From Candidatus Thiomargarita nelsonii (GTDB lineage: Bacteria; Pseudomonadota; Gammaproteobacteria; Beggiatoales; Beggiatoaceae), in contig LUTY01002713.1 in NCBI GenBank assembly GCA_001640045.1, positions 1 through 5,073 on the forward strand: a DNA stretch of 5,073 bases. Reading direction: 5' to 3'. Both the position numbers and the translations under genes were made by a program. Positions 1 to 5,073 of this stretch are shown here, piece after piece. How positions within the stretch are numbered: position 1 is the stretch's first letter; every line of letters begins with the position of its first letter. The notes under the pieces were generated by a model, which made no database searches, was not told the origin of the DNA, and saw nothing but the letters and a program-made list of their open reading frames with translations.

Positions 1-371
1 CCTTGACATTGAACAACAGATTTGTTAGCAAAATATTCTAACAATTGTGGAAAATCTTCAATCACAATCGCTGGTGGTGTAATTGTCCAAGGCGTACTTT
101 TTTCCACACAGGTTTTAATTGTCTGAACCAGTAAATTGGCTAATTCTTTGCGACGAGTCTCATCACGTACATCAGCAATATGATTGCCTAGTTCAAAAAT
201 ACAAGGCGATGGCACAAAAAGCATCGCTTTATCTTTAATGGCTTTTTCATAACGTTTTCTGATTTCACGTATGGCGTTTTTTTCTGAACATCCTGGTACA
301 GCAAAAAGCTCTAACAGATAGCTCGTATCTATTACAAAAATTGTGTGACTTAAGGCAATTTTTTTAGCCAT
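1..371 (-). CDS. PIN-domain protein, putative ribonuclease (3' end outside window)
   Basis: This open frame starts with ATG at 369-371 and runs off the left edge, giving 123 codons. The N-terminus reads MAKKIALSHTIFVIDTSYLL: a hydrophobic strand, then Asp15 followed by Thr-Ser, which is the first acidic motif of PIN domains. A second motif, PSPCIFELGNHI at about residues 54-65, places the usual conserved glutamate at Glu60. The later acidic residues of a PIN active site would lie beyond the window. PIN proteins are metal-dependent ribonucleases, often toxins of VapC-like systems or RNA-processing enzymes. No VapB-like antitoxin is seen; the gene instead follows an ATPase gene and overlaps its last 22 nt in another frame (350-371), which suggests translational coupling. 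The fold assignment is fairly secure. RNase activity and any toxin role are inferred. Confidence 0.78.
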   Translation of the reverse strand, partial: MAKKIALSHTIFVIDTSYLLELFAVPGCSEKNAIREIRKRYEKAIKDKAMLFVPSPCIFELGNHIADVRDETRRKELANLLVQTIKTCVEKSTPWTITPPAIVIEDFPQLLEYFANKSVVQCQ

Positions 372-1546
372 TCTAAAGCCTCTTTCTGACGTTCTAGTTC
401 AAAATTGGGCACTAAATACTGCTCAATCACACGGCGTGTCACCAATTCACCAAGTTGTCCTCGTTCAAGTAACTCAGGATAACGTGGCAAATCACAAAGT
501 CTCATCAAATTATCCCCTGTGCATAATACCACTCCCTCTATTTGTTCAAATGATAAGGCATTGAGCGTTGCCGGATTGTGAGTCGTCATTACAACATTAA
601 TCAATTGACGTTGACAACAATCAACAATAGCCTTGATTAAAGCTTGAATCCGACTCGGATGTAGTCCATTATCAAATTCTTCAATGACAACAAGCGAGTG
701 CGGTTCCACCGTCTCAAGGGCAGTCAACACTGCTAAGCTACGCAATGTTCCATCGGATAACAAATTGGCACCCACAGAATTTTTTCCCTCCTTTAATCCA
801 AACATAACACTATTGTATTTAGTGATATCAAAATCAAAGTCTTGATAGGGTTCATTAGGTAACAGCTTTATCCAGCCCCGTAATCGTTCCAAAATTTGGT
901 GGTTTTCCGGCTCGGAATCCAAATCGAATAAAATCGCTGACAAATTAGCCCCATTCTTGGCAAGTATGGAACTACCAATTGGTTCATATTGACGCATCCG
1001 TTTTGGATTTGGCTCAAAAACAACGGGGGGCTTTAGAATTTTTTCAGTGATGGTTTTGACGAAATCATCATCTTGTTGTGTCCCAAAATGGTGGTATTGA
1101 GAGATGACAGACTTATAAGCCGAGACAGGTTTTATCGCTCCACCCGCGCCAGATTTCACATCGATTTCACTCGCATTCGTGTTGTCTTCTGTCGTTTCAA
1201 AGATTAGCTTGGAATTGATAAACAGCTTTTCTTTAACTATTTTAGAGATGGGTTTAGTTTGCACCGTCACTGAGTAGGAAAAGTCTTTGGTGTTGAATCC
1301 CAAAGAAAAAGCGTTTTGTCCATAGCGGGCACAAGATGGCAAACCACCACGCACTTCTAATTGACCTCCTCTATCCAATTCAGTAATTTCATGCAATGCA
1401 CCACCACGAGCAATAAATGATAACAATTCAATGGCTTCAATTAGATTACTTTTACCTGAACCATTTGGTCCAATCACTATATTAACAGGTTGAAACAATT
1501 TAAGTTCAACGTGAGTAAATCCTTTAAAATTTTCAAAATAATACAT
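350..1546 (-). CDS. AAA_21/AAA_15-type ABC-class ATPase (RecF/SMC-like), partner of PIN protein
   Basis: The product is 398 residues from the chosen start and looks complete. Motifs visible in order are an N-terminal strand MYYFENFKGF typical of RecF/SMC-like ATPases, Walker A GPNGSGKS at 26-33, an ABC-signature-like LSDGTLR at about 263-269, Walker B LVVIEE with catalytic Glu289/Glu290 followed by FDNGLHP, and an H-loop TTHNP around His323. The middle region (about 60-250) is the variable insert of this class. An ATG eight codons upstream (1568-1570) is in frame. The ATG at 1544-1546 is preferred because GGAG lies 6 nt before it and the conserved first strand begins there. The gene overlaps the ATPase remnant upstream by 14 nt and the PIN gene downstream by 22 nt. 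Relatives of this class occur in OLD-like, Abi and PARIS-type defence pairs, but also elsewhere, so the exact role is unknown. The class assignment is strong; the defence role is inferred. Confidence 0.88.
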   Translation of the reverse strand: MYYFENFKGFTHVELKLFQPVNIVIGPNGSGKSNLIEAIELLSFIARGGALHEITELDRGGQLEVRGGLPSCARYGQNAFSLGFNTKDFSYSVTVQTKPISKIVKEKLFINSKLIFETTEDNTNASEIDVKSGAGGAIKPVSAYKSVISQYHHFGTQQDDDFVKTITEKILKPPVVFEPNPKRMRQYEPIGSSILAKNGANLSAILFDLDSEPENHQILERLRGWIKLLPNEPYQDFDFDITKYNSVMFGLKEGKNSVGANLLSDGTLRSLAVLTALETVEPHSLVVIEEFDNGLHPSRIQALIKAIVDCCQRQLINVVMTTHNPATLNALSFEQIEGVVLCTGDNLMRLCDLPRYPELLERGQLGELVTRRVIEQYLVPNFELERQKEALEWLKKLP

Positions 1547-1742
1547 TTTTATCTCCGGCGATAAATCCACTTACGCTAGGCAAACGTGTCAATATGGCAC
1601 CTAAACCCACCGCAATGGCATCCAGAATAGTTGTTTTACCTGCTGCGTTGTTGCCGACTAAGACAGATAATTGTGGATCCAGTGGTAAATCTAATTTTTT
1701 AATGGCGCGAAAATTTTCAATTGTGATACGATTCAGTTTCAT
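1533..1742 (-). pseudogene. Truncated AAA/RecF-like ATPase, N-terminal remnant
   Basis: This frame encodes 69 residues beginning MKLNRITIENFRAIKKLDLP, with Walker A GNNAAGKTT at about residues 30-38 and the helix TILDAIAVGLG after it. This is the standard start of an AAA_21/RecF-like ATPase, close to the predicted ATP-binding proteins of the COG3950 type, which normally run to several hundred residues. Signature, Walker B and H-loop are all missing. Similarity to the family fades around SVSGF (about residue 60). The remaining residues IAGDKNVLF are simply another reading of the next gene's ribosome binding site and start. The likely history is a deletion that removed most of this gene and placed its 5' end directly against the second ATPase gene. 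The frame may still be translated and may couple to the next gene (14-nt overlap), but it cannot form a working ATPase. Whether the two ATPases are close paralogues cannot be told from so short a piece. Confidence 0.75.
1553..1556 (-). promoter_or_regulatory. Shine-Dalgarno GGAG that decides the ATPase start
   Basis: On the minus strand GGAG lies six bases before the ATG at 1546, and no comparable purine run precedes the in-frame ATG at 1570. This favours the 398-residue form. The site lies inside the end of the upstream remnant frame, as expected for a coupled gene. Confidence 0.7.
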
Positions 1743-1754
1743 AATGATAAACTA

Positions 1755-1799
1755 GGAGTCCACCTTCGGTCTGGGCGCCCAAGATAAATCTTGGACTCC
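1755..1799. repeat. Palindromic intergenic repeat (REP/MITE-like) in the divergent spacer
   Basis: GGAGTCCA (1755-1762) and TGGACTCC (1792-1799) form a perfect 8-bp inverted repeat around 29 nt. Inside are the palindrome GGGCGCCC (1773-1780) and a second inverted repeat, CCAAGAT/ATCTTGG (1779-1785 and 1788-1794), so two alternative hairpins compete for the right arm. It lies in the 96-bp gap between divergent genes, where a transcription terminator is not expected, and no T-tract follows it on either strand. A dispersed palindromic element is the best reading; copy number elsewhere is unknown. Confidence 0.6.
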
Positions 1800-1838
1800 A
1801 AAATACCGTCAAATTTGTAACTAGGTACTTGCATTTTA

Positions 1839-3584
1839 ATGGACAACATTATTAAACGTCGCCCCCTATCTAATAATATTAGTCTACCTGACACACTCCA
1901 TCCCGTCATCAAAAGGGTGCTGGCTGCTCGTGACATTAATGATGTCAGCGAACTCGATTATGGACTACAAAATCTGCTCCCCTACTCTTTGCTGCTCGGC
2001 ATAGATAAGGCTGTCAATTTATTATATGAAGCTTTAAGCAAACAAGCCCGTATTCTCATCGTAGCCGATTATGATGCCGATGGTGCAACCAGTTGTGCGC
2101 TTGCCATCAAAGCTTTACGGCAAATGGGCGCAAAAAATGTGGGATTTTTAGTCCCCAATCGAGAAAAACACGGTTATGGCTTAACCCCTGAAATTGTGAA
2201 ACTCGCACTCACCGATTCTTTGCTCGCTTATGCGCCACCCGGTTTAGTCCCTGATCTTTTAATAACTGTTGATAATGGCATTTCAAGTATTGATGGTGTA
2301 GAAGTCGCTAAACAACACGGTATGCGTGTGCTGATCACCGATCACCATTTACCGGGAGAAAAATTGCCCAAGGCTGACGCCATTGTCAATCCCAAGCAAA
2401 ACGGCGATAATTTTCCGAGCAAAAATCTCTGTGGGGTTGGCGTGATTTTTTATGTGATGATGGCTTTACGGGCGCGTTTGCGTGATAATGGGTGGTTTAG
2501 CAGCCAAAATGAACCCAATCTCGCCAATTTTCTAGACTTAGTCGCTTTAGGCACAGTAGCAGATGTTGTCACACTGGATTACAACAACCGCATTTTAGTT
2601 GCTCAAGGATTGCGACGAATACGCGCAGATCGCTGTTGCCCCGGTATCCGTGCCTTAGTGCAAGTGTGTGGACGTGACCAAAAGACTTTAGTCGCCAGTG
2701 ACTTAGGCTTTTATTTAGGACCCCGTATCAATGCCGCCGGACGCATGGATGACATGTCTCACGGCATCGCCTGCTTATTGAGTGAAAATGATTTCAATGC
2801 CAGAGAACATGCACAATTACTTCAAACTTTTAATCAAGAGCGTCGCTTAGAAGAGGCGAAGATGCAGCTAGATGCCCTAGAAATGCTTGACACGCTAGGC
2901 ACAATAGAGAAGATGGGACTTTGTTTATTAGATGAAAAATGGCATCAAGGCTTGGTAGGCATACTCGCGGCGCGTATCAAAGACCGTTTGCACCGCCCCG
3001 TGATTATTTTTACTTATGATAAAGAAAATAAAATTAGAGGCTCAGGGCGCTCCGTCCAAGGCGTGCATATCCGCGATGTGATCGACACAATTGCCACTCA
3101 ACACCCGGAGATGGTCACTTATTTTGGTGGACATGCGATGGCGGCAGGATTGACGATACCACGTTCCCAATTTGAAGCCTTTCAGCAAGCCTTTGATGAA
3201 GAAATTCGCAAATATCTATCTGCCGATGATTTACAAGGTATTATTTTCAGCGATGGCACTTTGTCAGGCTCTGATTTTAATTTAGACTTGGCAAAACAGT
3301 TAAAAATGCTGACACCTTGGGGACATAATTTTCCAGAGCCTATTTTTGATGGAGAATTTGAGCTAGTGGCGCGTCGTGTCCTCAAAAATAAACACCTCAA
3401 AATGCAGGTGCGCCCCCTTGATGGGGGGCCACAGCTTGAGGTAATCGCATTTAATACAGTTGACACATCATGGCCACCTAATGTTAGTCGCCTCAAAATG
3501 GCTTATAAATTAGATGTCAATGTATTTCGTGGCTTGACCAATTTGCAATTGATGGCGAACTCTGTGGCTGTCAACTATGATTAA
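1839..3584 (+). CDS. recJ: Single-stranded-DNA-specific 5'-3' exonuclease RecJ
   Basis: RecJ degrades single-stranded DNA 5' to 3' in the cytoplasm. It acts in RecF-pathway recombination, mismatch repair and base-excision repair. The 581-residue product is full length for the gammaproteobacterial family (E. coli RecJ is 577). All DHH-phosphoesterase motifs are present: VADYDADGATS with DYD at 77-79, VDNGIS with Asp145, TDHHLPG with DHH at 168-170, and LGTVAD ending at Asp242. The DHHA1-side motifs follow: GPRINAAGRMDD (294-305), WHQGLVGI (368-375), GSGRS (401-405) and GGHAMAAG (430-437). A C-terminal OB-like domain includes PWGHNFPEPIFDG and HLKMQV. No key residue is missing. The ATG at 1839 fits the E. 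coli N-terminus, but only a weak AGG lies 13 nt upstream, so initiation may be modest. The gene is divergent from the ATPase cluster, and the decayed pilB-like gene begins 20 nt after its stop, suggesting a former operon. Confidence 0.98.
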   Translation: MDNIIKRRPLSNNISLPDTLHPVIKRVLAARDINDVSELDYGLQNLLPYSLLLGIDKAVNLLYEALSKQARILIVADYDADGATSCALAIKALRQMGAKNVGFLVPNREKHGYGLTPEIVKLALTDSLLAYAPPGLVPDLLITVDNGISSIDGVEVAKQHGMRVLITDHHLPGEKLPKADAIVNPKQNGDNFPSKNLCGVGVIFYVMMALRARLRDNGWFSSQNEPNLANFLDLVALGTVADVVTLDYNNRILVAQGLRRIRADRCCPGIRALVQVCGRDQKTLVASDLGFYLGPRINAAGRMDDMSHGIACLLSENDFNAREHAQLLQTFNQERRLEEAKMQLDALEMLDTLGTIEKMGLCLLDEKWHQGLVGILAARIKDRLHRPVIIFTYDKENKIRGSGRSVQGVHIRDVIDTIATQHPEMVTYFGGHAMAAGLTIPRSQFEAFQQAFDEEIRKYLSADDLQGIIFSDGTLSGSDFNLDLAKQLKMLTPWGHNFPEPIFDGEFELVARRVLKNKHLKMQVRPLDGGPQLEVIAFNTVDTSWPPNVSRLKMAYKLDVNVFRGLTNLQLMANSVAVNYD

Positions 3585-3592
3585 TTTATTTT

Positions 3593-3596
3593 AGGA
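3593..3596 (+). promoter_or_regulatory. Shine-Dalgarno AGGA before the decayed pilB-like gene
   Basis: AGGA lies eight bases before the ATG at 3605, in the short gap after recJ. The broken copy has kept a good ribosome binding site, so its 91-codon frame may still be translated. The open pilB-like gene downstream has no comparable site. Confidence 0.6.
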
Positions 3597-3604
3597 TAAA
3601 AGTC

Positions 3605-4014
3605 ATGCCTGCCCAAGAAGATTATCAATCCCAGATCACCGGGTTTTCCCATAAATTAGTCGCTTTAGGATTGTTGAACGAAACTGATGCAATAAAGGCG
3701 ATTGAACAATCGCAGGCTGAAGGCATCTCTTTTGTGACTTACGTCGTTATTAAACTCAATATTTCCGCTAAAAAGTCTGTTTACTTTTTGGTCATCACTT
3801 GCCCCAGCTTGTGGGGTGAAAATATAGTGATGCGAATCATCGACTCTTCCGCTGCCGCCGCCTCTGTAGTTGCAAAATAGAACAAGAAATACCTGAAATT
3901 AGCTTACAAGCCCTTGTATTTTAGAAAGAATAAATTTCATATATCAAGTTGTCTGGCCCCAAGCCAGGCGGTTGTGAAGAATGTGGTGGTTCTGGTTATA
4001 AGGGACAACTTTTT
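3605..4014 (+). pseudogene. Decayed pilB-like gene with two large internal deletions
   Basis: Three separated parts of a PilB/GspE-type ATPase survive here. Part one (3605-3748, 48 codons) matches the N-terminus of the downstream pilB-like protein: TGFSHKLVALGLLNETDAI against TGFPFKLVSLGLLSEHDAI, about 22 of 38 residues by eye. Part two (3749-3850) jumps in frame to the stretch matching downstream residues 267-300, ending VMRIIDSS (27 of 34 identical). About 219 codons are missing between them. Part three, in another frame from about 3841, reads RRLCSCKIEQEIPEISLQAL, then stops TAG 3922 and TAA 3931, then GGCEECGGSGYKG (3967-4005). This is the C-terminal zinc-binding cysteine region of PilB, including CxxC (3973-3984). 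The CxxC expected near LCSC has lost a residue. Walker A, Asp box, Walker B and His box are all absent. The first two parts remain as a 91-codon open frame (3605-3880) with a good ribosome binding site. A functional product is unlikely. Confidence 0.85.
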
Positions 4015-4034
4015 AGAAAAATGTCGAGCGTTCA

Positions 4035-4087
4035 AGACCTCAGAGGTTTTGGAGACGAAGTGGCGGGACGCCCAACCTCTGAGGTCT
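4035..4087. repeat. Nested-palindrome repeat (MITE/REP-like) between the two pilB-like copies
   Basis: AGACCTCAGAGGTT (4035-4048) and AACCTCTGAGGTCT (4074-4087) are a perfect 14-bp inverted repeat with a 25-nt loop. Each arm is itself a palindrome (ACCTC, one base, GAGGT). The loop holds a small hairpin, GGCG-GGA-CGCC (4062-4072). No T-run follows on either strand, so an intrinsic terminator is unlikely. Recognisable PilB coding sequence stops about 20 nt upstream, so the element sits at the end of the decayed gene. Its central GGGACGCCCAA resembles GGGCGCCCAA in the repeat at 1755-1799. Confidence 0.7.
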
Positions 4088-4114
4088 GGGCCAAAAAACA
4101 GTCCATTATTTTGA

Positions 4115-4142
4115 TAACTGATAACTGATAACTTACAACTGA
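4115..4142 (+). repeat. TAACTGA heptamer direct repeats immediately before the pilB-like gene
   Basis: Four contiguous 7-mers are present: TAACTGA (4115-4121), TAACTGA (4122-4128), TAACTTA (4129-4135) and CAACTGA (4136-4142). The gene's ATG starts at 4144, one base later. Similar TAACTGA arrays are described as abundant between genes in marine Beggiatoaceae, and also in cyanobacteria, with a proposed but unproven regulatory role. The array occupies the position of a ribosome binding site. It carries stop codons in every frame, including TAA 4129-4131 in the gene's own frame, which fixes the start at or after 4132. Confidence 0.85.
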
Positions 4143-4143
4143 T

Positions 4144-5073
4144 ATGAGTCCTCAAAAATTAACCTCCCCCCTCACAGGGTTTCCATTTAAATTAGTTTCT
4201 TTAGGCCTGTTAAGCGAACATGATGCCATAATAGCGATTGAAGAATCCCGTTGTGATCGCATTTCTTTTATAAGGTATTTACTGAATAAAAAACGGGTTG
4301 AACAGGACACAATAGCGTGGGCGTTGAGCCAAGAATTTGGCATTCCCATGATTGACATTGAGAGCATCGAACTCAATCCAGAGCTAATCAACTTATTTAA
4401 CGAAAAACTGTTAGTAAAGCACCAAAGCTTCCCGCTCTTCAAACGAGGAAAATGTTTGTTCGTCGCAGTCTCCGATCCAACTTATGTGGAGGCACTGAAA
4501 GAGATTCAATTCCATACCAACACAGAGATAGAACCCATTATAGCCGAAGCGGACAAGCTTGCTAAAATGATTGAAGATGCCATCGCATTTAGCAGCAATG
4601 AATTAGAAGAAAGAGAAATAGAGATTGTTGACAACGACGAACAGAAACAGGTTGTTGACAAGGATGAACAGAAACAGGCAGGAGAAACCAAAAACGTGTC
4701 CGAAGTAGAAGCCCCATTTGTCAAATTCGTTAATTCCATGCTTTTTAAGGCTATTATCATGGGGGCTTCTGATTTACATTTTGAGCCCTATGAAAAATTT
4801 TACCAAGTGCGCCTTCGCATCGATGGCGTACTCAGAGTCATTGCTAAACCGCCCATCGCCATTTCTCAAAAATTGGCTGCACACATTAAGTTTATGTCAC
4901 GTTTGGAGGTGAGCAAGTTGCACGCTCCCCAACAAGGGCGTATTAAACTTAAAATTTCTGCCAAAAAAGCGATTGATTTTCGGGTCATCACTTGCCCCAC
5001 CTTGTGGGGTGAAAAGATAGTCATGCGAATTATCGATTCATCCATCACCAAGCTCAATATAAACAAGCTTGGC
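4144..5073 (+). CDS. pilB: Type IV pilus assembly ATPase PilB-like (3' end outside window)
   Basis: PilB hydrolyses ATP at the inner membrane base of the type IV pilus to drive pilin polymerisation. The 310 codons here are the N-terminal part of a protein normally about 560-580 residues long. Residues 10-150 look like the T2SSE/MshEN N-terminal domain (LVSLGLLSEHDAI, then EFGIPMIDI and FVAVSDP). The usual c-di-GMP-contacting RLG and final Gln are not obvious. An acidic, low-complexity linker (about 150-190) contains two nine-residue repeats. The N2 domain follows with GASDLHFEP (207-215), VRLRIDGVL (222-230), PQQGRIKLKIS (262-272; the family usually has PQDGR) and FRVITCPTLWGEKIVMRIID (279-298). 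Walker A would lie just outside the window. The ATG at 4144 is the first possible start, since a stop at 4129 is in frame, and it matches the start of the decayed copy. No Shine-Dalgarno site is seen. GspE or MshE relatives are less likely because of the PilB-like N2 wording. Confidence 0.9.
   Translation, partial: MSPQKLTSPLTGFPFKLVSLGLLSEHDAIIAIEESRCDRISFIRYLLNKKRVEQDTIAWALSQEFGIPMIDIESIELNPELINLFNEKLLVKHQSFPLFKRGKCLFVAVSDPTYVEALKEIQFHTNTEIEPIIAEADKLAKMIEDAIAFSSNELEEREIEIVDNDEQKQVVDKDEQKQAGETKNVSEVEAPFVKFVNSMLFKAIIMGASDLHFEPYEKFYQVRLRIDGVLRVIAKPPIAISQKLAAHIKFMSRLEVSKLHAPQQGRIKLKISAKKAIDFRVITCPTLWGEKIVMRIIDSSITKLNINKLG
4624..4677 (+). repeat. pilB: 27-bp tandem duplication inside the pilB-like linker
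   Basis: Two adjacent 27-nt units (4624-4650 and 4651-4677) differ at three positions and encode IVDNDEQKQ and VVDKDEQKQ, residues 161-169 and 170-178. They lie in the charged linker between the N-terminal domain and the N2 domain, where length change should be tolerated. Replication slippage is the likely origin. Confidence 0.85.

Noticed and set aside
1784..1812. Minus-strand sigma70 promoter: TTGACG at 1807-1812 with a -10 near 1784-1789
   Set aside because: The -35 is good, but the -10 (ATTTAT) matches only half of the consensus and lies in the repeat. It is not strong enough to annotate.
1739..1936. Minus-strand 65-codon frame over the recJ start and spacer
   Set aside because: It crosses the palindromic repeat and the antisense of the RecJ N-terminus, with no recognisable protein features.
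3182..3496. Minus-strand 104-codon frame
   Set aside because: It lies opposite the conserved RecJ C-terminal domain and is composition-driven shadow.
4035..4087. Intrinsic terminator for the recJ and decayed pilB transcript
   Set aside because: The hairpin is strong, but no T-tract follows it on either strand (GGGCCAAAAAA on plus), and the nested symmetry fits a repeat element better.
4111..4139. Sigma70 promoter formed by TTGATA (4111-4116) and TACAAC (4134-4139)
   Set aside because: The spacing is 17 nt, but the -10 is weak and transcription would begin at or inside the start codon. It may only reflect the heptamer sequence.
4115..4142. CRISPR-like array
   Set aside because: The units are contiguous 7-mers without spacers, so this is a simple heptamer repeat.
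3914..4155. Small open frames on both strands over the decayed pilB end and the palindromic repeat
   Set aside because: They read PilB zinc-motif DNA in the wrong frame and then the repeat. No ribosome binding site or family resemblance is seen.
4152..5066. Several minus-strand frames of 66-96 codons and one plus-strand frame of 64 codons (4718-4912)
   Set aside because: They lie wholly inside the clear pilB-like reading frame and show no motifs of their own.

Overview
The window reads like a Beggiatoaceae-type filamentous or giant sulfur bacterium (Gammaproteobacteria, Thiotrichales; Beggiatoa, Thioploca or Thiomargarita-like). Three things point that way. RecJ and PilB resemble gammaproteobacterial proteins. 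Several short spacers hold palindromic dispersed-type repeats. A run of TAACTGA heptamers stands directly before a gene, and such heptamers are a described hallmark of marine Beggiatoaceae intergenic DNA (they also occur in cyanobacteria). The assignment is inferred, not proven.

Layout. Positions 1-1742 are a minus-strand cluster read right to left. It holds a truncated AAA/RecF-type ATPase remnant (69 codons, Walker A only), an intact 398-residue ABC/AAA_21-type ATPase, and a PIN-domain ribonuclease-like protein that leaves the window at position 1. The genes overlap by 14 and 22 nt, so they are probably co-transcribed and translationally coupled. The ATPase plus PIN pair could be a small toxin-like or phage-defence module, but that function is inferred.

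Positions 1743-1838 are a 96-bp divergent spacer mostly filled by a palindromic repeat. Positions 1839-3584 encode a complete RecJ single-strand-specific 5'-3' exonuclease. Twenty bases later begins a decayed pilB-like gene (3605 to about 4014), in which three separate pieces of PilB are joined by large deletions with a frameshift and stops. It is followed by a nested-palindrome repeat (4035-4087) and four TAACTGA-type heptamers (4115-4142). One base after the heptamers starts a second, open pilB-like gene (4144 to the window end), encoding the N-terminal 310 residues of a type IV pilus assembly ATPase.

How it fits together. The plus strand was probably once recJ followed by two tandem pilB-like genes. 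The first has collapsed, and repeats now occupy the junction. The minus strand looks like a small accessory cluster that has also lost one ATPase. Gene decay and repeats at both sides of recJ suggest a locally plastic region around a conserved housekeeping gene.
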